From contig CM051026.1 of the NCBI GenBank assembly GCA_027627225.1, forward strand, positions 8,616,425 to 8,680,424: a stretch of 64,000 nucleotides of DNA, written 5' to 3'. Position numbers and translations under genes: made by a program. Below are positions 22,616-34,274 of the stretch, piece by piece. The DNA comes from Congeria kusceri. Lineage: Eukaryota > Mollusca > Bivalvia > Myida > Dreissenidae. The first letter of the stretch is position 1, and the number at the start of each line of letters is the position of its first letter. The notes under the pieces are model-generated. The model ran no database searches. It was not told the origin of the DNA and saw nothing but the letters and a program-made list of their open reading frames with translations.

Positions 22616-23400
22616 CTTCATTTTATTTAATCGTATAGTACGTAATTGACGTATGTTCTCTCAATGCGCAAAAGAGGCACTGACCTGCCACATATATACA
22701 ACGATTGCTTTATGCCTTGTGCGTCGCTGCATAAACTAAATCGTTCACGATATGCGCTGAAAATTACCGAATACAGGCATGCGCTCACGTTTTTGCGTCG
22801 ACGAACATATGCGGCGCTACAGGGCTTTTCATCGACAGCCGACGACAGCAGCATCTATTCGTGATAAATTCCTTGCTACCGGAAGTGTAACATACCACCG
22901 CCATATTCACGGGAAACAGAGGGTCACAATTATTGCCCTTGAACATGAATCAAACTAATAATTTGTGTTTAATATAACATTGTGCTTTTGGAATATTTGC
23001 ATGATCAATTGATATTGTATTACGCTTTCCGTGTCTTCAAACATTAATGCGTGTCTTTGTCAGAAAATAGATAGCATTTCAGAATTTAAAGACTTTTCTT
23101 AATTTTTGACTAAGATTCTATATAAATACCACCCCAGCCGTCTTGAGCATGAGAGAGGCCCGCGTGGAGGTGAGGTCATTATACTGTGGGGACGTATGTC
23201 CCTGATTCTTACTACAACGCTCCGTATGCCGGGACAAAACCAAAACACAAAATGCTACAGAGCAACAGCGTCCTTGCAAAACCCGAAGTCGACCGCCGCC
23301 ATCCGTCCACACCGTTTTTTTTTTTAATTCCATTTTCCAAACAGTTCAAGCTATGATCAGAGAGTTACGGGATGTCAAACCGGTTATTGGTTTGCGACCT

Positions 23401-23667
23401 GGGCCAGTATTTACCAACCCATTCTTAGACTTCTGAATAAAGGATAGACTTAGACTCTAGAACTAATACGTGTGCGTTTGGAAATGTTCCAGATACCAAT
23501 GTTCCAGTGTTGCTATGTCATTAATAAATCGTTATAAATAAGGACTAGTAAAATTAGAGTCGGTGAATGTCAAGAAATATTCAAAGTAACAGCCTTTTTA
23601 GAACAGAAAATTTTTAAGAATATCCTTTATTCTTAAGTCTAAGAGTCGGTTGGTGAATACGAGCCCT
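23401..23667. mobile_element. MITE with GGGCC...CTTAGACTT termini, copy 1
   Basis: Left end GGGCCAGTATTTACCAACCC plus TTCTTAGACTTCTGAATAAA; the right end read on the minus strand gives GGGCTCGTATTCACCAACCG plus CTTAGACTTAAGAATAAAGG. Terminal inverted repeats are thus about 45 bp. No coding capacity. Target duplication is not clear. Confidence 0.7.
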
Positions 23668-23964
23668 GTACTAATAAAATAAAGCACTGTTATTGGTTGC
23701 AATTTCTATCGCTGAAGTAATTGGTCTCTTAATTGACGTAATCTGTGGTGATCATTACATGTATAATCCACTACACTGATCAAAATAATACAGTGCCCAT
23801 GTACACGAAGAATGTGTACAAATGCTGTTGCCCTGAATATATTAAAACTGAAAAACGTGAAATAATAGTTTTAGTGACTCTGTCAAAAGAACATAATTCT
23901 TAGTGTAGCGTTTTTGAAACATGGAAACTGTATACTCATGAGCAGTGCTAAATATGCCAAATAA

Positions 23965-24135
23965 AAAATGTCGCAGTGGCGGGATGGATATGGTGTCCGC
24001 CTTTCGATCGTGAGGTTATGAGTTCGATCCGGATTGGGGTAGCGTTTGAATGATCTTTCTCAAGACACCAAGTACTAGTTCTACCCAGGGAATGGACTCG
24101 AAAGTGTAAATTAACTCGCTAATACGAAATAAAGA
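23965..24135 (+). mobile_element. tRNA-derived SINE, copy 2 (diverged)
   Basis: Head GTGGCGGGATGGATATGGTG with an eroded B box (AGTTCGATCC), body CACCAAGTACTAGTTCTACC and AATGGACTCGAAAGTGT. The 3' tail is lost. Confidence 0.75.
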
Positions 24136-24616
24136 CCAGATATTTGAGAATATATCCCTGATGTATCAAACTAATCTATTTCGATTTGAATCAATATAGC
24201 AATTGCTCCGATTTCTATCTTGATCAATCCAACATGAAATACGCGGCAACTTGATCGTCAAATTTTGACACATGTATACACAATGATTCAACAATCGTGC
24301 ATATAATCACGTATACATGTATTCCTTGGTACGGAAATTTTATAAAACGACAAACTAAAAAATTAAATGACAAAGGAGCATTTCTTATAATACCGCTTCT
24401 ATATTATTATTTTTGACGAATCGTGCAAACTGTACACGACTTTCACATAACATAGTATACGCTTTCGTCATAGTAGTAATAATTCACATACGGACAGAAT
24501 TTAATTGCACAAGTAGACCAGAATCACTCTTCAAATAAGCTTAAAAATGCAGGCACGAAATCACCAAGAACGTCAATGTCAATGTCTAAAGAATAATTGA
24601 ACACATCAAATCACCT

Positions 24617-24877
24617 GGGCCCCTATTCACCGACCTATTATTAGACTTAAGACTAATATTAAAGAATATTCTTGAACCGTTATGTTCTAAGAGCATACAT
24701 AAATTTCAATCTGACTTGGTATTCAGGCAATCTAATTACAACATTCTTTATTTAGAGCGAGGTGTTAAAGATATAAGCAACATTGGTACCAAGAATATTT
24801 GCAAACGCAGAAGTATATTTTCTTGATTGTCGGTTCTTTATTCTGACGTCTAAGAATAAATCGGTGAATACGGGCCC
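24617..24877. mobile_element. MITE with GGGCC...CTTAGACTT termini, copy 2
   Basis: Left end GGGCCCCTATTCACCGACC and TTAGACTTAAGACT; the right end on the minus strand reads GGGCCCGTATTCACCGA and TTCTTAGACGTCAGAATAAA. Same family and size as 23401-23667; the interiors differ. A 95-codon minus-strand frame (24765-25052) overlaps its right end and is not called. Confidence 0.7.
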
Positions 24878-24879
24878 TG

Positions 24880-25325
24880 GGCAAGAAACTCTTCTCCCTC
24901 GGACAGTCCGATACGAAACCATGTATCTTAGATCGTGTAGCTAGTACTTTTTCGCGTGCAATAAGTACACACATGATAACGCGATGAAATAATACAAGAT
25001 AATAACCCAATACTTTAGAACTTAACACAAGACAGGAAAAGATAATATGCAATATGGTACAATATTAATGCATGTATGCATCAATATAAATCTACAAATA
25101 GTGAAGAATCGATACAAAAAAATCAATTAAATTTATGAATTTGTAATGGACCCGTGAGTGTGTGTTGCGATGCGTAGCCTTGCGTAATTCAAATGATAGA
25201 GGATACTCTAATTCTACAATAAAAGTTAATATTGCTTGTCAATTGACTATTTCTACATTTCTACATGAAGCGCTTACTTATCTAGATAGACTGGATACCG
25301 AGTGTTAATGACAAACCATAACGAG
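24880..25325. other. No supported feature
   Basis: AT-rich DNA without recognised repeats or genes. Confidence 0.45.
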
Positions 25326-25329
25326 CCAT

Positions 25330-25680
25330 TTTATTTAAAAAAATCCATTTATCGTTGTTTATCGGCCAATAAACAACGAATTGGAGTTCTGATGCGTAGG
25401 AATTAATCCAGAACAGCGTTCGTCCGGGTTGTTTAATAGCCACGCATCCGAACGACAAAGAGTTGTTTATTGACCGATAAACAACGATAATGCGAAATTA
25501 TTTCGATTATAACATAATTTGATTTATATTCCTGCAGTTATAATTTGAACTACTTTGTACAATGCACCGCTTAGAATCTGGACTAATCTGGATTTTTGCG
25601 TTGTTTATTGGGAAGTTTAAAAACGATAATTGTGTTTTTTAGATATAGAAAAATAAGCGAGAATCATGTTAGAATATTTA
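25330..25680 (+). mobile_element. Palindromic three-hairpin element, copy 9
   Basis: A nearly complete forward copy. Hairpin 1 (CGTTGTTTATCGGCCAATAA), GATGCGTAGGAATTAATCC, CACGCATCCGAACGACAAAG, hairpin 2, ACCGCTTAGAATCTGGAC, hairpin 3 (GCGTTGTTTATTGGGAAGTT) and AGCGAGAATCATGTTAGAAT are all in order. Confidence 0.8.
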
Positions 25681-25734
25681 AAAACAATCAATTGCATGAC
25701 GCATACACCTATCATATATCTGTCCATCATTTCA

Positions 25735-26360
25735 AAAAGCACTGGCGTTTCAACGACAGAACGCTGCAGACACCTGTGACGTAGACGTCCGAAATTCGGA
25801 GTAACATTTACACCGAGACACCGTGCATTGCGGTGGTTCTGGACACGACGTCATTCTCGACCTTCACTCGCGTTGTCTTCACCGAGGACACCCAAAATCA
25901 CTGTAACCGGAAATGACCACAGAGCGCGCGTGTACCGGTGTACAGGTGAACGGTTTCCCGGATGTCGTGTGTACGATCGTCTGGGTAGGAAATCCAAACA
26001 TTAATACAATCAAGCATGTCTGGGGTGAGTTGGGAAGGCGTGTTGTACCAATGTGACAACACAACAACTGGCAAAAACCAGAAGTAGATTGTCTGCAAGC
26101 ACTGAACACCCTCACCCAGCGTTACATCCACAATATAATTTTGCATGTTTGTGAATGTTGCAAGTTTTCTTAATGACGACAGTGTCCGGAAAAGTAAAAG
26201 GGACATAATTGCAGTTCCTGTCTGGGGTGATTTGGGAAGGCGTGATCGATCAATGCGACTCTAGAACAACTAGCACGAACCGAAAAACAATCGTCTGCAA
26301 CCACGGAACACCCTTCCACACAAACTCCTCGCAACAGCTACCTCCTCTAGCTTTTATCAG
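25735..26360 (+). pseudogene. Degenerate Tc1-like transposase remnant
   Basis: Conceptual translation in shifting frames on the plus strand gives short Tc1-transposase-like words: NDRTLQT (about 25750), TPRHRALRW (about 25815), RVYRCTGERF (about 25929) and IKHVWGELGRRV (about 26007). Several stops and frameshifts separate them, and the segment between the middle and last words is too short, so part of the DDE domain is deleted. The last word recurs as VWGDLGRRDR at about 26222, so the C-terminal part is present twice. Minus-strand frames here are shadows. No intact inverted termini were found. The gene is dead. Confidence 0.55.
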
Positions 26361-27505
26361 TAACCACTGCCGTTACAAGTAAAATCCTTGCTGATCTGGA
26401 AGGATTTCGTGTTGGTAACTTTTACTCATTTGATGCAACTCAGTGCTATTTTCTACATGATTGGACTTTTTGAATGTCGTTTACAGTGAATAATGAAAAA
26501 CAACAACACGAAAACAACTATTTTAAACTATTAATAATAACTATTACATTTTAATAGATCATCATCACGTGGTTTACTATGACGGCAGGGATTTGATTAG
26601 AGCTATGCTCGGAACTAGTCAAATATCTGCGCGGAGGTTGCCTCACACAGCGGTGTTTCCATAATTCGAAGAAGAATTGAAAACACTGAAAATTAAAATA
26701 GTAATAATTGTATTTCTGCGACTGTTGCAAGATTTATTCGGGACAACAGTGTCTGGGTGATATTGGTACAGTTAATGGGACATAATTCCAATTTGGTAGC
26801 ATGTATTAGTTTTTGTGTGTGTTTCTCTACATATTGAAACTCTCTACTCGTGAGTAGGCAGGGCGAAAGTTGTAATAATGTCCATAGACTTGAGGAAACG
26901 TCAAATTTACTTACATACGAGTACAATCAACTATAGGTACAATAATTGAAAATCGCGTATATTTCGACTTCAATCAAATTACGAATTCAGCAGATACATG
27001 TATATATCAAAATGTATACAAGTGCAAATATGACATTTTGATTCTCATTCGTCAACATTGACTACTTTAACATAAAACAATGTGCAAAACGGTATATTCC
27101 ATTGTACGGACAAGTTGACAGACAATTGACGCCATACATACTTATACGTACTTAGACGTCTATATTTGTCAACTTAAGTATATAGGCCTATATATTACGG
27201 ACAACATCATACTGCAAATGGTGAATTAGAAACACACAGCCGAATTTAGAAAGTATATGAAGAACGTTTGACAACTTTTTTCAACTGCCTTCTTTCATTT
27301 CGGGGAAGGCATTAGATAAAAATAAATGTACATGAAATGCGTCTTATTTCTCTCCGTAAATTAACATTTTATTTACCACAAATTTAATTATTTCGGTCAA
27401 AACTTAACTATTTATAAATGTGTTTTGTATCTATTTTTAAATCTTTGCAAATACATTTTGCGTAAATACACTGTAACGCCATTAAACTACAAATTTGTGA
27501 ACTAT
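26361..27505. other. No supported feature
   Basis: AT-rich DNA. A 77-codon minus-strand frame at 26693-26926 has no recognisable domain. No repeats identified. Confidence 0.45.
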
Positions 27506-27509
27506 TTTT

Positions 27510-27830
27510 AAATTAAGAAATAATTTTCGATTTATCGTTGTTTATCGGTCAATAAACATCGATTTGGAGTTTTGATGCGTTTGAATTTAACCATGAATGC
27601 GTTATCACCAGAACGACAAATATTTGTTATACACCGATAAACAACAAAAATGCGAAAATTACAACGATTCTAGCAAATATTTTTGCAATTGTAATGAGAA
27701 ATACATTTTACTATAATATATCATATGCTCCATTCAGAATCAGGACTACTTTTTGCGTTGTTTATTTGGTAGTTTAACAACGATAATTTTTTTCTTTGTC
27801 TATAGCAAAATTAGCCAGTATCATGTTAAA
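27510..27830 (+). mobile_element. Palindromic three-hairpin element, copy 10
   Basis: Forward copy with hairpin 1 (ATCGTTGTTTATCGGTCAAT), TTGATGCGTTTGAATTTAAC, a short loop, an eroded hairpin 2, ATGCTCCATTCAGAATCAGG, hairpin 3 and CTTTGTCTATAGCAAAATTA with GCCAGTATCATGTT. Confidence 0.75.
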
Positions 27831-28555
27831 AAAACTAATAAGTTTTTTATTCACTGTTTTATACTGTTTACGGCGCGCAAGTGGAAATATACAACTAAAA
27901 CGTAACTTATCTTCGCTCACTTCAACTTCCCGAAAACAGCGCCGCCGAGTTGCACAGTCCCCCTTCTTGATTGCAGTTTAATTCCGCCAGCCACAGAATG
28001 TTGATAAATAATGATGGAAATAATAAATAAATATTCACATATCGCCATAAGTTCAAATAGTCATTCGCATTTTGAGCATGTATTGCACAAATCTATACAA
28101 TTAAATTGCACTATACGTTAAAATTCCAGATATACGAAATGTCCACATTTTACTGTCAGAATTATCCAACACCTATATATACACGGTCCAAAACACTTTA
28201 ATTCTTACTAATGTTTGTGTGTTTATACAACACATAGCGTAATAGAAACTGGTGTCCGTTACTTTAACGATAGATAACTTGAGAAAACTCGTGCATTCCC
28301 ATACGGAGATTTGGAACAATGTACCAGTAGTGTGCAATCCCCTATTACAAACTTTAAAGGCGCTATCTCTTGATTTCTTTTTATTTTGTCTTAAATGCTA
28401 TAAGGATTCCACGGCACATATTTATAAATATTCTTAAGTTATTCCAACTTAAATTGAAGATATGTTAAAATTAAAATGAATTTGTCTTTAAAATACTATG
28501 CTCAAAAACATGTACATGGTAAATCCTCTATATTAATACACCGGAAAAAAAAATC
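27831..28555. other. No supported feature
   Basis: AT-rich DNA. Frames at 27796-27981 and 28252-28437 show no domain or splice context. Confidence 0.45.
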
Positions 28556-29533
28556 GCGTCACAACCACGTAACGCAACCACGAAACGCATCCACGTTTTA
28601 CAACGACGCGTCACATCCAGGCAACACAACGACGCGTCAAATCCAGGCAACACAACGACGCGTCACATTCAGGCAACACAACGACACGTCACATCCAGGC
28701 AACACAACGACACGTCACATCCAGGCAACACAACGACACGTCACATGCACTCAACACAACGACACGTCACATCCAGGCAACACAACGACACGTCACATGC
28801 ACGCAACACAACGACGCGTCACATCCAGGCAACACAACGACGCGTCACATCCAGGCAACACAGCGACGCGTCACATCCAGGCAACACAGCGACGCGTCAC
28901 ATGCACGCAACACAACGACGCGTCACATCCAGGCAACACAACGACGCGTCACATCCAGGGAACACAACGACGCGTCACATCTACGCAACACAACCACGCG
29001 TCACACCTACGCATCACATGTACGCAACACAGTCAAGCAACATAACCAAGCATCACAGCAAAGCAACACAACCACGTGTCACAGCCAAGCAATATAACCA
29101 CGTGTCACGTACACGCAACACAACCACGCTTCACTGTCAAACAACACAACCACGTTTCACAGCCAAGCAACACAACCACGCGTCACGCACACGCAACACA
29201 ACCACGTGTCACAGCCAAGCAACACAACCACGCGTCACATACACGCAACACAACCACGTTTTCACATCTAGGCAACTCAACCATGCATCACATCCATGCG
29301 CCACATCTACGAAACAAACAAACATGCGTCCCATCTACGTGACACAACCAGGTGTGACATACAAGAAACATAATCGCAACAAAACCACTCGTCCGCATGC
29401 ACGCAATACAACAACGCTTCACATACACGCAATACGACAACGCATTACATCCACGTTACACAACCTCGTGTCACATCCACTGAACATAACCACGTGTCAC
29501 TTACGCGTAACACAATCACGCGCCACATCAAAA
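28556..29533. repeat. 26-bp minisatellite array 5 (about 37 units)
   Basis: The same 26-bp unit, third subfamily: halves like ACATCCAGGCAAC and ACAACGACGCGTC. From about 29000 it shifts to CCAAGCAAC and CCACGTGTCAC variants. Orientation is the same as arrays 1-4. Two plus-strand open frames (28476-29045 and 28745-29611) are satellite translations rich in Thr, His, Arg and Gln; the second runs into the adjacent LINE. More of the same satellite reappears at 30788-30900, beyond the LINE. Confidence 0.95.
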
Positions 29534-29534
29534 T

Positions 29535-30787
29535 CAAAAATTGTTAATGGACTAGTTTGCCGTGAACATCGGCTTCAAACAGGGGTATTTATTGTCTACG
29601 ACACTGTTTAATCTGTACCTAAACGATTTAAGTAAACTTTTAAATAACAGCAGCATTGGTATTGTTGTCGATGGAAAAATTGATCATTCATCTATTCTAC
29701 GCTGATGACCATATATTGGTAGCAAACACAGCAGAAGATTTACAGATATTAATTAATATACTGTCTCAATGGTGTACGGTTAAAAAAATGTCTATTAATA
29801 TAAGTAAAACTAAACTTTTACATTTTAGGAAAGTAAATACGGCACCGAGCAATTTTATGTTTAAGTACGACGATGACATTATAGAACGAGTCAGTCAATG
29901 TCGATACCTGGGCCTCGTAATTACTGACACATTTGGACAACTGGGTAACCGCCAAACATGTAGCACAGGCAGCATCAGCGCTAGGGTTACTGATTTCTAA
30001 GTTTCAAAGGCTAGGCGAATTTGAATATTAAGTCTTTTCTAGGCTCTACGATACAATGGTGTTGAACTATAAACACTTTAGAACACTTTAATACAGAATT
30101 TTCTGTAGAACCTTAATTCAAGTGCCGTGTGATCAGTCGAGAGCAACGAAGCGCCCTGGCGAAGTTTCGGCTAACAAACGATATTGTTTTATTTGTAAGA
30201 GCTGTGTATAAAATGAACACTGTGCATTTTTAATATGTCCGTTATATACAAATATTGGAACTGTTTTAGTAGAAAAGGCATTATTGATACACCCTGGTTT
30301 CAACCTCTTAAAATTCAACAGAAAACATGAACTTTTTGCTGTCAGATGATCGCATAATTAAATCCAGTGTCAAAGCCAGTCATGACATTTAAATTAAGTG
30401 ACGAAACCATCTGAATATATAATTGCATTTAATTTTGTTCATAGCAAATTACTACTCTTACAGTATATGCATGTATACTTATAGGAAGCAATAGTTAATG
30501 GTCTTAACATTATTTATTGTATTTCTTGGACATATTTTATACGTTTTTTATGATTGTCTGAAGATAAGTGACGTTTGCATCGAATATCATACGTTGCCTT
30601 GTTTGTATTTTTTAAGCATCTGTTTTAGATTTTAATAGCGTTCGTGTATTTTAGGTATTTTAGAATGTTCGTCTCTCATAACTCTGTTCTGAGGGGTTTT
30701 GTACATATATATCACGATTTTATACTGTGTTATTATTTGTTTTGTGTACACAAGTGAGAGGTAAATAAATTATTTTGTCTGTCCCTC
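29535..30787 (+). pseudogene. 5'-truncated, decayed non-LTR retrotransposon (CR1-like reverse transcriptase)
   Basis: An open stretch at 29656-30000 carries the reverse transcriptase catalytic box FYADD, followed by a KMSINISKTK-like segment and CRYLGLVIT. Upstream in another frame is TLFNLYLNDL (about 29605), the preceding conserved RT block. Downstream, after stops, is a Cys-rich C-terminal segment (RYCFICKSC at about 30178, then CPLYTNI at about 30237). The order is that of CR1/Jockey-type LINE ORF2 C-termini. Frameshifts and stops show it is dead. The 5' part (endonuclease) is missing. A 3' UTR-like tail ends near AATAAATTATTTTGTCTGTC. It sits between two parts of satellite array 5. Confidence 0.75.
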
Positions 30788-30905
30788 TGTCAACGTGTCA
30801 CATTAATGTGTTACATCCACGCGTCAAGACACCGCTACGCAAATGAAACAAAATAACAATGCGTCACAATCACGTAAACTACGTTAAATAACCATACAAA
30901 AATGT
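30788..30905. repeat. Satellite remnant downstream of the LINE
   Basis: CGTGTCACATTAATGTG, TTACATCCACGCGTCA and AATGCGTCACAATCACG are diverged array-5-type units in the same orientation. They are separated from the array only by the LINE fragment. Confidence 0.6.
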
Positions 30906-31194
30906 GCTACAAGTATGCGGCACAATGTGAACAATAAAATTATAAAAGAAATAAAACGTATTTACGGTAGTAACAAAACAACGCACGTTTTATGATTTCT
31001 GTATGTGAACTATGTACATGCTTACCACAACAATAATAGTTTGCTTTTAACAGAAACATACGAATTCATTCACAATTTACCCTAGGAAGTAGTGTGTACA
31101 TGCAACGTGTTTATTTTCGTACATTAAAGCCACTACAAAAGTACCATATTCCGTTAGGGCCTTTGCCTATGAATGCGAATACTTAGTGATCTGA

Positions 31195-31470
31195 AACACA
31201 AAACACGAAATCAAGGAGAATTACTGTATGCGCATGTGCCGAAAGACCAAAGTACGAATACGCAAAAGCACAAAATCATGAACGTACGCTGATACAATCG
31301 TGAGAGCAAGATGACGAAAACGCGATAATACGATGACGCATTTATCGTCATTGTGTTTTCGCGTTTCCGTCATCCCACTATCCCATTGTTGTCATCGTTT
31401 TTTCGCGTTTTCGTCATCGAACTTTCGCGATTTCGTGTTTTCGCGTTTCAGATTCTTACATTCAAAAGCG
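31195..31470. repeat. CpG-rich fold-back region
   Basis: Left part contains GATGACGAAAACGCGATAAT, right part ATTGTGTTTTCGCGTTTCCG; they are inverted around about 31345. Several further TTTTCGCGTTT and CGTCATC words follow to 31450, as a loose tandem repeat. A 79-codon frame (31333-31572) passes through and is not called. Confidence 0.6.
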
Positions 31471-31895
31471 AAAATAACGATGGCCCGAACGGAATTCCGT
31501 AAAAAAGCGTCCTATCACGTAGCATCCAATCCAGTATGTTCGTGTTCCATATTACTGACGTATGCGACGTAACGTGACCGAATTCTTCGCAAGATTGGCC
31601 CAAGAAATATACTGACTCAGAGAAGAAAAGCTTTCTATACATCTTTTCCACACGAAAATGCAAATTATAGTCTAATTGCATGGTTTATTGTAATGTTCTC
31701 ACTTCCTTCAACTAAAATAATTATGTGTGCCCAAATTACAACAATCCATTCCGCTTCAATTCACCTAAGTCGTTGTGTTGCGTGGATGTGTTATTCAGGG
31801 GGAAAGAAAAAGAACATTCACAAAGTCTAACAAACGTGAAATTCGTTGACAGTGCCTTCATGCATGACGTCATCTGAAGTTGTCCACGGACTTCC

Positions 31896-31914
31896 GGGGG
31901 GGGGGGGGGGCGGG
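31896..31914. repeat. G15 homopolymer
   Basis: Fifteen G at 31896-31910 followed by CGGG. The frame on the other strand that encodes a proline run (31736-31924) is not called. Confidence 0.9.
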
Positions 31915-32639
31915 AAACTGACAATTTCCAAAGTTGATGTTGTTTAATATTTATTTTTAAATTAAGAGTACGGATTTTTCATCATGTATCACTATTTTGA
32001 TACATATAACAGCGAATTTATAACCCAACTAGTTATATTAAATTGTGTTGTCCTTATTAAGTCAGTTAAATACAGTTTGGATTGGCGGTTCGGTTCGGTT
32101 TTATGGCATCGTAGGTGACTCCGGGTGCGTTGACCGTGCGAATGATCCACGAATATATATTCTTTGCTGTCAATCTTTGCTAAAATCTTCGCAAGGAGGC
32201 TGAAGGGAAAGAGCAATATGGACATGATATGGGCTCATCTCTCGTTAAATGTAATCTAGGCTTAATGGACCGAACATTAGGATTTAATTTAAGCCCCGGT
32301 TACAACCCACTGCGGTCGTCGCAGACCGCAGATCAATCGCAATGTTTTGAGACGACAGGAAACACGCATATTGGGTTAGCAACCGTTCCATGCAAGCACA
32401 GTACCACACAGTTACAAGTCTTTCTTGACCTTTATCATGGTCTCATTGCTAGATTCGTATTTATTGTGCAATGCGTCAGACCTTTGCTCTGACAAACACA
32501 ATAAAATGCGGATGTTCTAAAAACTTTAATGTTTAAAATATATTCAGGAATGCATCGATCTCTCGAAAGCGCAAGACAATGTTCTCGGTTTGACTGAGAA
32601 CGTTTGTTGACAGGAATGGAAGCAATGTAGCAGCGGCTT

Positions 32640-33115
32640 CAACATTACAGTCACCATCATTTCCATCATCATCATCATCGTGGCCATGGTCATCATGATA
32701 CATCATCATAATTGTCAGCATCATCATCACCATTATCACAATCATCGTCGTCATCGTCATCATCATCATCGCCGACGTCGTAATCATCGTCATCATCATC
32801 AATATCATATGTGGCAGTAATCATCTTTATCGTCGTCTTGGTCATCATCGTTGTAGCAATCATGATCATCGTCGTCGTCATCTTAATCACCATCGTTGCC
32901 GTCGTCATCATCATCATCGTCATAATCATCATCGTCGTCGTCATCTTAATCATCGTCGTTGCCGTTTCATCATCATCATCGTCCTAATCAGCATCATCAT
33001 CATCATCGTCGTTTCCATCTTAATCATCGTCGTTGCCGTCGTCATCATCATCGTCGTCGCAACCGTCATCATCATCATCTTCCAAATAATCATCATCACC
33101 ATCGTCGTAAGCCTC
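32640..33115. repeat. (ATC/GTC)n microsatellite, 475 bp
   Basis: Imperfect CATCAT and CGTCGT tract with blocks such as TTAATCATCGTCGTTGCCGT recurring at about 32883, 32945 and 33018, that is, with a longer secondary period. Five frames on both strands are microsatellite translations. Confidence 0.9.
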
Positions 33116-33980
33116 ATGTTGTACTTAAAGCCTGGGTATAGTTCATAATGTGATATGTACACACCGAGATGCCAAATAAATTCGGTATTGCTAAACATGC
33201 GGAATTTTTAATTAATGCATAAAATGGAATTTGCAAAAAAACAGCAAAATAAATAAGCAATGTATGTGTTATATATTTCGTCTAATGACTAGTAACACAA
33301 TTTTCTATGAAGCACAATAATTATTGTTTATCTGCAAAGAACATTAAAAAGAAAACATTCAAAATATGACGCTAATTGCTTAATAACCTGGGCTGGTATT
33401 TATAAGGACTATTAGTCAAAAATTATGATGTTAATATTTTAACATTTATATCTTTTTTACTAAGAAATGTATTTGATTAAACGATTTTGACAAAGAAGTT
33501 GCAATATAATTCAAAATGTGTTAATATAAATGCTGATTTCGACTTATTTTCAACTTAAGTTAACAACAGTTTTAAAAATCGTCATAGATATGTGCCCAGG
33601 ACTACTCACTGGCACAGCCTTAACAACTGCTATACTGACTGGATTTAAGCTAATTTTTGGAACAATACAAAGTTGCACGTGATGCACATGAAGTGTAAAC
33701 TTGATGGGAGTTTGAAACAAAACTTGAGTTATCTAAAGAGGCATATTTAACAAATGTTTGCAGTAAGAAGGTTGAAATCATTTTAGGTAATGAAAATTAA
33801 TATATTCTGGTGTGCATGACAAAACAATAAAACAGGCACTGAATTTATTATCATTAACTCAGATTTAAGTGTTGAAATTTTGGGTTAAAATATTTCTCAT
33901 TAGTGTTCAATCATTAATGAATTTGATCCAATAATAAAACAATCCAGAGAAAATGTGTTCCGAATTCTAGAAGGCCATAA
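33116..33980. other. No supported feature
   Basis: AT-rich DNA. The words GGGCTGGTATTTATAAGG (33391) and the complement of GTGCCCAGGA (about 33592) hint at an eroded TIR pair, too weak to call. Confidence 0.4.
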
Positions 33981-33984
33981 GACC

Positions 33985-34195
33985 ATATGGTCCCAAATAA
34001 CACGTAGGTTGATTCCAAGTGCACTTGATCACAAGACAAACTGGTCAAAGACATATTGCTTGTAAGACAAAGTGGTCCCAAAGCAAATTGGTCAAGAGAC
34101 AGATAGGACCTGAAAGCAATTAGCGTCAAGAAAATTAGGTCCTAAAACAGTTGGGCCACAGGCCAAATCGGTCCCAAAACAAATCGGTTTCTGAA
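33985..34195. repeat. Degenerate minisatellite with GACAAANTGGTC words
   Basis: Words such as GACAAACTGGTCAAA, GACAAAGTGGTCCC, GCAAATTGGTCAAGAGAC and CAAATCGGTCCC recur every 18-25 bp. The minus-strand frame 33914-34129 is a translation of this repeat. Confidence 0.6.
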
Positions 34196-34274
34196 GGCAT
34201 TGAATGTGTGTTTCCCAAAAAGCAAGCATATACAACACAACTCTAGTATATGTGCGTATAATTGTATTTATTTA

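Noticed and set aside
22344..22649. Ser-, His- and Asp-rich frames
   Set aside because: They are translations of an (ATC)n microsatellite.
25879..26206. 78- and 102-codon minus-strand frames
   Set aside because: They lie opposite the Tc1-like transposase words on the plus strand and have no homology signal of their own.
1..29533. CRISPR-like array
   Set aside because: The regular arrays have no unique spacers; the whole 26-bp unit is repeated, so they are minisatellites in a eukaryotic genome.
28476..29611. Two long plus-strand open frames (189 and 288 codons)
   Set aside because: They read through satellite array 5 with a 26-residue repeat; the longer one enters a LINE relic.
31736..31924. 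Proline-run protein on the minus strand
   Set aside because: The prolines come from the G15 homopolymer; there is no other coding evidence.
32533..33198. Met/Thr/Asp-rich frames on both strands
   Set aside because: They are translations of the (ATC/GTC)n microsatellite.
33391..33602. Possible TIR pair GGGCTGGTATTT and TGTGCCCAGGA
   Set aside because: Only a few terminal bases pair and no target duplication or second copy was seen.
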